A DNA stretch of 21,736 nt. Source: Chrysochromulina parva. Taxonomy: Eukaryota; Haptophyta; Prymnesiales; Chrysochromulinaceae. Position numbers and translations under genes: made by a program. The notes beneath the pieces were generated by a model. It was not told the origin of the DNA, did no database searches, and worked only from the letters and a program-made list of their open reading frames with translations. The stretch covers positions 1-21,736 of the forward strand of contig PJAB01000712.1 of assembly GCA_002887195.1 (NCBI GenBank). The letters run 5' to 3'. How positions within the stretch are numbered: position 1 is the first letter of the stretch; every line of letters starts with the position of its first letter. Shown piece by piece: positions 7,538 through 14,131 of the stretch.

Positions 7538-9268
7538 ATGCCGAGCAGCATGGCCCACACCAGTCCATCATCCATCCCGCCGAAGACACAGCACGCGTGG
7601 CCCGCGGATGCCGAGAACGAAGGCCAGCCCGTGCCGGCGTGGGTGAAGCGCTGGTCCTCGAAGCTGCCCGACAAGCTGCGTACCTTTGTCTCGGACGCGA
7701 AGGACGCGGCAGCGTCACCCGCACCGGCTGCGCACGTGTCACCGGAGAAAGCGTACGTGCCGCCGCGCCGCGCTCCCTCCCAGTCACCGGAGAAAGCGTA
7801 CGTTCCGCCGCGCCGCGCTCCCTCCGATAGCTACGGGCTTCATCCAAGTGCCGGCGCCGGCTGCTCACGCGACGAGCTTGAGGCGGAGCGCGAGCGCCGG
7901 CTCGAGGCGGAGCGCGAGTCGCGCCGCCTGCAGTCGGAGGTGTGGAGCCTCAAGGCGGAGGTCTCGCGGCTGCACGAGATGATGAAGCGCTTCGACGCGA
8001 GCAACCTCGAGAGTCCCTCAGAGGCTGAGGCCGCTGTCGACATGTTCCTGCGGCTCGCGCGCGAGGCACACAGTGTCGGCGAGAAGATGCGGACGGCCGA
8101 ATTCGAGGCGCGCCGTGGCGGGCGCTACGGGCTGCCGACGGCGTCGCCCGTCGCGCCCGCCGATGGGCCCACGCCGCCGAGCTCACCTTCGAAGGCAGCC
8201 GCTCGCTACGCCGCCGCCGCCGCCGCCGCCGCGGCCGCGTACGCGCCGGCGTCCGCCTCGTCCGCAGCGGACGAGGGCGCTCACCATGGCGCTCCTATCA
8301 GCAGCAGCAGCGCCGAGGACGAGATCGAGATCGAGGACGAGATCGAGGAGATCTCGACCGAGACGCTCGCCAAGGCGTCGGGCGCGCCGCCCGAGGGCAC
8401 GCCGGCGGGTATGGCGACGGCTGAAGGCACCCCAGCGGCTGAAGGCGAGGAAGCGCCGATGGACGAGGAGTCGTTCCAGACGCTGCAGCGTGACTACATG
8501 GCGATGCAGTATGACGATGTCTTCTCGAAGCTCGAGGCGCGCGACGGGGACGCCTCTCTCCTTCTCATACGTGGCGAGTGGATCAGTCAGATGACTGGAG
8601 GCGACTTCGCGCTGCCGCAGCCCGGGTGCGTGCTGCCGCCCGAGGCTCTGATCGCAGCCACCGAGCTGCGCGCGATCTTTGGCTCCGTCATCAAGGGCAT
8701 CTCGGGCGGCTACCGGCAGGTAGTACTCCCCTTCCTCACCGTCACGCACATGTGGACGGACGCGGAGCATCCGGATCCAGAGGAGGAGCTGCTCAAAGGC
8801 GTGCTCGATGTGCTGCAGGCGCGCTGGGAGGACTTTGCAGAGCGCGACGTGGGGCTCTTCCTCGAAGCGCCGCCGCACACGCCGCCGCCGCCGCCCGACG
8901 CGCCGCTGCCAAAGCGCGACTCGTGCCTGTGGCTCATTACCTGCCGCACTCGGCAACATCTGGGCCACACCTCGAGCTCGATGACGCAGCTCGCGTCGCC
9001 CTCGGGCGAGGTGGGCGGCATGGTGGGCGCACCGTCGGCCGAAGAGATGGCCGCAGCGTACCTGGCAGCGCGGGAGATCACGGAGGCGCACGCGCAGGAG
9101 ATGGCGGGCAAAGCCGTCGTGGGTGCCGACGACGAGAGCGCCGTTGCGGGCGCCGTCGGCAGGAGCCGCCTGTCGCCGCCGCCCGAAGCGCCGTCGTGGG
9201 CTCCGAGGCCGGGCAGTGCGCACTCGGGCTCCGAAGCGAGCCACGCTGGTTCCGAAGAGTCGGCTTAG
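7538..9268 (+). CDS. Orphan coiled-coil/low-complexity protein with a small globular core
   Basis: I do not recognise this 576-residue protein. Visible parts are a Ser/Pro-rich N-terminus with AWVKRWSSKLPDKLRTF at 34-50 and two copies of a 15-residue unit SPEKAYVPPRRAPS at 68-97. A charged coiled coil (about 110-152, LEAERERRLEAERESRRL) follows, then ten alanines at 225-234 and an acidic EDEIEIEDEIEEI block at 260-272. Residues about 340-443 look globular: LLLIRGEWISQMTGGDFALP and VTHMWTDAEHPDPEEELL. The W-x(3)-EHPDP block recalls a widespread but poorly named family in algal genomes (remembered, not checked). If so, the domain is cut short by a proline run at about 449-453. The tail is Ser/Glu-rich. 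There is no signal peptide or membrane segment. The ATG at 7538 is the first in the frame, and a second at 7550 is possible. Confidence 0.65.
   Translation: MPSSMAHTSPSSIPPKTQHAWPADAENEGQPVPAWVKRWSSKLPDKLRTFVSDAKDAAASPAPAAHVSPEKAYVPPRRAPSQSPEKAYVPPRRAPSDSYGLHPSAGAGCSRDELEAERERRLEAERESRRLQSEVWSLKAEVSRLHEMMKRFDASNLESPSEAEAAVDMFLRLAREAHSVGEKMRTAEFEARRGGRYGLPTASPVAPADGPTPPSSPSKAAARYAAAAAAAAAAYAPASASSAADEGAHHGAPISSSSAEDEIEIEDEIEEISTETLAKASGAPPEGTPAGMATAEGTPAAEGEEAPMDEESFQTLQRDYMAMQYDDVFSKLEARDGDASLLLIRGEWISQMTGGDFALPQPGCVLPPEALIAATELRAIFGSVIKGISGGYRQVVLPFLTVTHMWTDAEHPDPEEELLKGVLDVLQARWEDFAERDVGLFLEAPPHTPPPPPDAPLPKRDSCLWLITCRTRQHLGHTSSSMTQLASPSGEVGGMVGAPSAEEMAAAYLAAREITEAHAQEMAGKAVVGADDESAVAGAVGRSRLSPPPEAPSWAPRPGSAHSGSEASHAGSEESA
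7739..7828 (+). repeat. 45-bp direct tandem duplication in the 7538 gene
   Basis: Two adjacent 45-bp units (7739-7783 and 7784-7828) differ at one internal base (G to T, silent) and in the last triplet (CAG against GAT). They encode SPEKAYVPPRRAPSQ and SPEKAYVPPRRAPSD. The near identity at DNA level points to a recent duplication. Confidence 0.95.
8210..8239 (+). repeat. GCC/GCG run encoding ten alanines
   Basis: Seven perfect GCC codons are followed by GCG, GCC and GCG, flanked by tyrosine codons on both sides. It is a coding microsatellite and probably length-variable. Confidence 0.9.
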
Positions 9269-10136
9269 GCGAGGCCGCGCCGCTTCCGTCCATCCGTCTA
9301 CGCTGGGCGCCGTGATGGGCCCCGCGCGCATGGGCCGTTTCATCATCATCGTCGTAGTACGCGGAGAGGTAGATGGGCGTCATCATCCAGTGGGGCAACA
9401 CGCCAGTGCGTTGAAGAGCGTGCCGCTGCGATATCCAGCATGAGGGGGAGTAGCGGCATTGATGTGAGCACGCGCGATGTGTCGTTGTCGTTGGTGTGCG
9501 CTCTTGGAGGGCGTTCTGTCGGACGGCTCTTCAGTCGCTGCAGAGGCGTTGTGGCTGCTGCAGATGGAGAGCTGTGCAGACAGGCGCACAAGCTGTGCGT
9601 GGTCGTCATGTCCGACTTGTCAGTATGTAACGTGCACGCGGCACGCGTGTGTGCGAGCGGTTGTTCGCCGTGCGGTGCGCAGTGCTTGGGTGGCGCTCCG
9701 CGGGTTGTCGGTTGAGGGGGGCTACGGCCCTACGCTACCGTCGGCCGCGTACTCGCGTGATGCATCGGTCGCATGTCGCGCCCGGCCGAGATTTCCAAGT
9801 GTATCGTTCTGACAGGTTACACTTCGAATTGCTAAATACAGGAGAATAGATTGTCCCTGTGGTGTGCTGCGTTTTGGCTTTTGCTGCGTTAGTCGTTAGT
9901 GCGTGCGTGCTGAGACCTGATCCATCTTCCATGCGCATCTTCGCGCCGTACCGCACGGGGCACGGCATCCCGATCCCCCCTGGAGACACCTCATGCATGC
10001 CCCTCGAACCCGAAGCCGAACACAGCGTGCGCCACAGCCCATACATGCACACAGGCAAGTAGCACACGCACATTCGTTGAAGATTGACACGTGTCGTGTG
10101 TCGTGTACTCTTATCACCCGCACGATTCGGTTCACT
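9269..10136. other. 868-bp convergent gap, no gene recognised
   Basis: The stretch lies between the 3' ends of the 7538 gene and the minus-strand orphan at 10137-11039. Open frames of up to about 110 codons occur on both strands, but they overlap each other and show no family motif. One (9078-9401 minus) uses a GTG start and overlaps the real gene at 9268. The region around 9790-9860 is AT-richer. I found no tRNA, terminal inverted repeats or long tandem repeat. Confidence 0.45.
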
Positions 10137-11039
10137 TTAAGGCCGTAGGAGTGGAGCGGATCGCGGATGGCTCCACGGCAATGTGATGCCCGACTTTGCA
10201 ATCGTCTTCGCCTCATGCGTTCCTCCCCACGTGTCCATCTGGTGGCACCAAAGGTCATCCGGCGTAGACTCGCCTTTGATACGCATGGGCGGAGCCGTTG
10301 ATGGACGTACACGTAGCTTAGCGTACTCGGTCCTCGGGCCCATCCTCGGTGAATGCGAGGCTGCTGAGGCTGGGCGCGTCGGCCCTCTATAGCTCGAGTA
10401 GATTTGTCCTGAAGGCGTCAAGCCTCCGTCTGTATTTCTAAAATCGATTTTGCCTCTGCGGCGCAGTTGCGGTCCGAGCGGCTCGTATCGGCTTCGGCTC
10501 GCGGTGTGCGGCGTGGGTGGCGGCGAGAAGGAGCCAAACCGAGAATCCCGTCTTGGCGACGGACTCGCGGGCATGTTCCACGGAGTTCCTTGCACCACGC
10601 GGATGTGCGGGTTCCTATGGTGGCTCTCTCCACTACGCGGGACCGTGACTCCATCATAGTGGAAGGAACCAGCATGAATGTAGAACTTTGATGTCGTCGC
10701 GCACTCCATGTTGACGGTAAAATGTTGACCCTTGGGCAGGACCCTAGGGCTAGTGCCCCGATATAAGTCGATGTGGCGTCTTACTGCACCCGACTCATAC
10801 CTGCTATCGCGGTACTGTATTTCGATGCTGCGCGGCGAGGAAGCTTCATGCGACCAACAGGGCGATCTGGGTTTCGACGGTGAGCCAAAGGTCGTGTTCA
10901 TGGGATCATGTGCGGCCTGCTCACTGCCAGTCACGTCAGTGAAGAGTCGGCGCACGGGGTGTTCCGGCGGAGGCACGGCGGGCTCGGCGACGGTCTTTAG
11001 CTCGGCTGGCTCGGCCGGCGGCTCCACATCCGCCCCCAT
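10137..11039 (-). CDS. Orphan basic Ser/Arg/Pro-rich protein with RPSTAP/RPASA motifs
   Basis: I do not recognise this 300-residue protein, which starts at the first ATG of the frame (11039, MGADVEPPAEPAEL). The open frame continues upstream only through a GTG. Residues about 60-180 contain mixed-composition segments (EIQYRDSRYESGAVRRHIDL, KGQHFTVNMECATTSKFYIH) that look more constrained than the rest. The C-terminal part has RPASAASHSPRMGPRTEY, KLRVRPSTAPP and DDLWCHQMDTWGG. Short RPSTAP-like motifs occur in many flagellar and microtubule-associated proteins, so an axonemal or cortical role is possible but is only an inference. A candidate 128-bp 5' UTR intron lies upstream (donor at 11245 reading GTGAGT on the minus strand, acceptor at 11118 reading TTTTGTGCAG). 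There is no signal peptide or membrane segment. Confidence 0.6.
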   Translation of the reverse strand: MGADVEPPAEPAELKTVAEPAVPPPEHPVRRLFTDVTGSEQAAHDPMNTTFGSPSKPRSPCWSHEASSPRSIEIQYRDSRYESGAVRRHIDLYRGTSPRVLPKGQHFTVNMECATTSKFYIHAGSFHYDGVTVPRSGESHHRNPHIRVVQGTPWNMPASPSPRRDSRFGSFSPPPTPHTASRSRYEPLGPQLRRRGKIDFRNTDGGLTPSGQIYSSYRGPTRPASAASHSPRMGPRTEYAKLRVRPSTAPPMRIKGESTPDDLWCHQMDTWGGTHEAKTIAKSGITLPWSHPRSAPLLRP

Positions 11040-11303
11040 GCCCGCCTGGAATCGGGTTCGTTCACATACGTCGGGCTCTCGATCCAGTGTTCGCGGTGCA
11101 GCCTTACCGCGTCGAAACTGCACAAAATGAGGCAAGTTTTGGCGAAGTTTATTTTTGTGAAACGGACCGTCGCAGATTCTGAAGGAACATGTAAGATGCA
11201 ACCGCACTTCCCCGTGCTTCCCCTAACCAAGAGTTGTAAACTCACAAGACCATCAGGCTCAGTTTTCAGACCGCGGTGCGCGGAGGTCCACGCCCGCGAT
11301 GTT
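11040..11303. promoter_or_regulatory. Region upstream of the 10137-11039 gene, candidate 5' UTR intron
   Basis: These 264 bp separate two minus-strand genes. On the minus strand there is a consensus donor GTGAGT (11245 to 11240) and an acceptor TTTTGTGCAG ending at 11118. The pair would define a 128-bp intron, which fits the intron sizes seen in this window. The exon after the acceptor stays in frame with the downstream ATG. Confidence 0.35.
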
Positions 11304-13055
11304 CTAGCGCGGCCTGCCCTCCCCCGGCTCGGGGAGCGGCGTGTCCCACCAGCTCTCGGACGAGGCGCGGACGGCATGGCCCGCGGCGCTGTTCTCGAGC
11401 CCGGCCATGAGCTGCAGGACAGGATCACGATCGAGCTCGAGGGAGCTCCTTGGCTGTGGAATGCCGCTCCCCACAGCAGCGCCGCCCCCCTCGCTCGTGA
11501 CCGCCCGGTGGGGCTTCGAGTCGGAGTAGTCACCCACCCAATCGGCATGCGAGCGGCGCGCTGCAGGGGGCGGGCGCGGGCGCAGTGACGCGCGCAGTGC
11601 GGCGGAGGAGCGTGGCGGCGGAGGTGCATTGGCAGCCGCCTGTGCCGCACGTAGCTCCTCCGCTCGGGTCGGCAGCGCGGTGGCGGAGGAGGCCGGTGAC
11701 GGTTTGCGTAGCTCACTCACGTCCACCTCCCACGCCGTCGCGGGCGCGCGCCTGGCCGCCCTCCCACTCGCCGCCGCCAAGCTGGGCTCGCCGATGCGGC
11801 CGGTAGGAGGCCTCGCCGCAGCAGATTGCGTGCGTACTTGCAGCGATGGACTGATTGGCGTCGCGCATGCTGCCGCCGCTTCCGCCGCTGCCACATCTCC
11901 CCACGCCGCCTCCACATCCACCGCCTCAGCCTCCGCCGCCTCCGCCGTTTCGGCCGCCGCCTCCTCCGCTGGCGCCCCGCGCACTGGCCAGCCGCCACGG
12001 GCGGCGGTAGCGGAGGAGCCACCATGGTTCGCCACCGGCGGCGGTAGCGTCACTACCGCTTCGTCCTCCAACGCCGTCAGTGGCTCCTCGCGAGCATCAT
12101 GCAGACCAAAGCGCGCGGCAGCGGCGGAGGACAAGGCGCGCTCGTATGGCGGCGGCGCCTCCTCGTGCACGTCGAAGCCGCGTGCCGGCCCCGCGCCCGT
12201 CGCGCTGTTCACAAAATGGCCGCCGAGCGTCGTGCTTAGGAACCTCTGGGCTATTGCAAGCGCCGCTGCCGCCTCCTTCTCGGCGGCACTCGGCTTAGCG
12301 CTCGGCCCGACCGCGGGATGCCATCGACCCAACTCGGCGGCGCGTGGTGGCGGGACCGTCGCGATCGGCGCCTCGTCCGGGTGCGCGCCTGCCACCACCG
12401 CTTCGAGCCGCCGGCGCCGCGCCGACGCGAGCTGGTTGCGGTAGGCCACGTCGCGGCGCAACCGCTCACCCACGCGCGAGGTGGCGGGCGCGGCGATGGG
12501 CTTCGTGCGCCGCATGCACGCCATCAGCGGCGAGTGCACGGTCGGCAAGCGGCCCGACGGCGTCTGCGTGGTCGCGGTCGCCATCGCCGGGGCTGGCGGC
12601 GGCGGCGGCGGCGGCTCAGGTTGCCAGACTGGCAATGGCGCTGGCGGTGCCGGAGCATAAGGGAGATCGACGACGTACGCCGGAGGGCCAGGTGGGCTAG
12701 GAAGGGTAGGAGCGCCGGTGGCGGGCTTAGGACTCTCGGTCCACCACGCTGGGTAGCGCGCAGGCCACGTAGAGGCTGGGGGCGCCGGCTCGAGTGGCAC
12801 GTCGGCGACAACGACGCCTGGAGAGAGCAGGTCGCGCGTGCGCCGAGCCTGCAGCGGGTGGTGGTGGCTATCGGTTCCACCTTCTTGCGCAGGCCAGCCG
12901 TCGTACAGCAGGTAGCCTGCCCGCCACGCCGAGGAGGGCTTGACCAGGGGCGGCTGAGCGGCCGCTGGCATAGACAACATCCCGATCAAGACATGCGATT
13001 TCCCGCGCACCTCATCGCATCGAGCAGACTTTTCCATAGGTACATGTAGGTACAT
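11304..13055 (-). CDS. Orphan Pro/Ala-rich protein
   Basis: I do not recognise this 583-residue frame. It has an ATG start at 13055 and an alternative ATG at 13037, six codons in. Residues about 40-60 (SSAWRAGYLLYDGWPA) and two WW-containing spots (PAWWTESP near 105, ESWWDTPLPEPG near the end) stand out from the Pro/Ala/Arg-rich background. Proline runs occur near 150 (PEPPPPPPPAPA), a basic ERLRRDVAYRNQLASARRRR segment near 195-215, and an Ala/Glu tract at about 370-400. Composition suggests mostly disordered protein. In this GC-rich DNA, frames of this length also occur by chance antisense to real genes, so coding status is less certain than for the neighbours. Support comes from a clean ATG start beside a divergent gene and from filling an otherwise empty 1.75 kb. 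Confidence 0.5.
   Translation of the reverse strand: MYLHVPMEKSARCDEVRGKSHVLIGMLSMPAAAQPPLVKPSSAWRAGYLLYDGWPAQEGGTDSHHHPLQARRTRDLLSPGVVVADVPLEPAPPASTWPARYPAWWTESPKPATGAPTLPSPPGPPAYVVDLPYAPAPPAPLPVWQPEPPPPPPPAPAMATATTQTPSGRLPTVHSPLMACMRRTKPIAAPATSRVGERLRRDVAYRNQLASARRRRLEAVVAGAHPDEAPIATVPPPRAAELGRWHPAVGPSAKPSAAEKEAAAALAIAQRFLSTTLGGHFVNSATGAGPARGFDVHEEAPPPYERALSSAAAARFGLHDAREEPLTALEDEAVVTLPPPVANHGGSSATAARGGWPVRGAPAEEAAAETAEAAEAEAVDVEAAWGDVAAAEAAAACATPISPSLQVRTQSAAARPPTGRIGEPSLAAASGRAARRAPATAWEVDVSELRKPSPASSATALPTRAEELRAAQAAANAPPPPRSSAALRASLRPRPPPAARRSHADWVGDYSDSKPHRAVTSEGGGAAVGSGIPQPRSSLELDRDPVLQLMAGLENSAAGHAVRASSESWWDTPLPEPGEGRPR
13038..13055. repeat. Short direct repeat AGGTACAT twice, with palindrome TACATGTA
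   Basis: Two copies of AGGTACAT start at 13038 and 13048, and TACATGTA lies across them. The second copy contains the first ATG of the minus-strand orphan. The repeat might be a regulatory site between two divergent genes, which would make the ATG at 13037 the true start. Confidence 0.5.
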
Positions 13056-13105
13056 TTACTCTCAGAATCAAATTGGGTGCGGCAGAGTGTAACAGCCAAT
13101 TCACG
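13056..13105. promoter_or_regulatory. 50-bp divergent gap between orphan (-) and SKP1-like (+)
   Basis: Only 50 bp separate the two start codons as annotated. Either the core promoters overlap here and run into one of the coding regions, or one of the starts lies further in. The sequence is AT-richer than the flanking coding DNA. Confidence 0.4.
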
Positions 13106-13891
13106 ATGTGCGGCCTCTGCCGCCACGAGGGATTGCCGAGCAAACGCCGCTCGGATGCTTTCACAGCTCCGTGTACAAGCGCGGCGGCGCTGCCAGTGGC
13201 CGTTCTCGTGGCATCCGACGGCAGCCGCTACGATGCACCGCGGCACACGCTTTCAAGCTGTGCAACGGTCGCAGCAGCTGTCAAGGCAGCGGCCGTCAAA
13301 GAGGTGCTGCCGAGCATTACGTTGCCAGGTGTGACCGCGTGCGCTCTATGCACTGCGCTACGATTCTGCCAGCGCGTGCACAATGTCGGCAACCGCGCTG
13401 CATCGGTCCGCCTCGCGTGGAGCAAGGGCTTCCTACCGAATCTGACGAGCATGCAGCTCTTCGAGCTCGTACGAGCGGCGCGGGCGCTCGACGCGACTCC
13501 GTTGCGTCGGCTCGCGTGCTCTGCAGCGGCCGACTTGCTTCGGAACCACTACCTTGGCGACGAAAGCAGCGAGGGCTGCACCGAGCCGCCGCCAACGCTG
13601 CCGGCCGATGCGTCAGCCGCACTAGGCGGCATCGAGGCACTCACCGAGGTGCTCGCACTGGTCGCGGGTGGTGCGGAGATAGACGCGGGCGGGCGGTGTG
13701 AAGCTGCCAATGACGGCCGTTGCCAAAGCACCAGGAGCGCAGACGGTTGGCTGCAGGCGGCCGAGGCTCTGGACGATTCTGAGTGGCGCGAGGCTGCCGC
13801 GCGCGTGCGTTGCCTAGGGCTCGGAAGTACTCTCACTCTGGGACTGGTCCTCGGAGAGCTTCCACGGGTCAGTCCAACAAGTAGCGATTGA
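13106..13891 (+). CDS. SKP1-like protein (BTB/POZ fold), diverged C-terminus
   Basis: This is a 261-residue protein starting at the first ATG of the frame; the frame continues upstream only through a TTG. Residues about 33-145 follow the SKP1 pattern. VLVASDGSRYDAPRHTLSSC is like the SSDGE.F.V start, LPGVTACALCTALRFCQ is like LPNV...L..VI.WC, and W..GFL..LTSMQLFELVRAA is like WD.EFLK.D...LFELILAAN, followed by ALDATPLRRLACSAAADLL. SKP1 links cullin-1 to F-box proteins in SCF ubiquitin ligases. The last SKP1 block, which grips the F-box (TPEEIR..F.I..DFTPEEE), is not recognisable. In its place is an Ala/Gly-rich region with WLQAAEALDDSEWREAAARV. It may therefore bind cullin-like partners but not ordinary F-boxes. 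It is longer than SKP1 (about 160). A paralogue or substrate-adaptor role is inference. Confidence 0.7.
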   Translation: MCGLCRHEGLPSKRRSDAFTAPCTSAAALPVAVLVASDGSRYDAPRHTLSSCATVAAAVKAAAVKEVLPSITLPGVTACALCTALRFCQRVHNVGNRAASVRLAWSKGFLPNLTSMQLFELVRAARALDATPLRRLACSAAADLLRNHYLGDESSEGCTEPPPTLPADASAALGGIEALTEVLALVAGGAEIDAGGRCEAANDGRCQSTRSADGWLQAAEALDDSEWREAAARVRCLGLGSTLTLGLVLGELPRVSPTSSD

Positions 13892-14131
13892 ATCGATACA
13901 CTCTCAGTTCGTGTTTGCGTGTGCTGCTGCTTGTGGTTTACGAGAGGTCTGTTTTGGTACGCGGAAGCTTCTCCATCAGAACGAGAATAGAACGACACAA
14001 CACACCCTTCCCGCAGCGCACCTCGAGACGGTCCTGACTGTGTTACCCGACTGTGAGCCTCGTCGCTCCACCCGACGCCTCGCGCCTGAACCGCTACCAC
14101 GCAACGCCCCTGAATGAGCACCCTGCTGAGC
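13892..14131. other. 240-bp convergent gap (3' ends of SKP1-like and dynein genes)
   Basis: The plus-strand SKP1-like gene and the minus-strand dynein gene end toward each other here. I see no gene, hairpin terminator or standard poly(A) signal. Both 3' UTRs must be short or overlap. Confidence 0.4.

Noticed and set aside
8183..9349. 388-codon minus-strand open frame opposite the 7538 gene
   Set aside because: It has Arg-rich shadow composition and no motif. The plus-strand frame has structured features (coiled coil, duplicated unit kept in frame), so plus is preferred.
9078..9401. Minus-strand frame with MLPHWMMTPIYLSAYYDDDD
   Set aside because: It uses a GTG start, overlaps the 7538 coding end, and the acidic run comes from a short trinucleotide stretch.
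11205..11207. GTG as start of a 356-residue version of the 10137 orphan
   Set aside because: GTG starts are not expected for nuclear genes. The first ATG is at 11039, and the extra segment spans a likely splice acceptor.
11629..12444. 271-codon plus-strand Ala/Ser-rich frame opposite the Pro/Ala-rich orphan
   Set aside because: It is a plain antisense shadow of alanine and glutamate codons. It cannot be wholly excluded because the orphan itself is uncertain.
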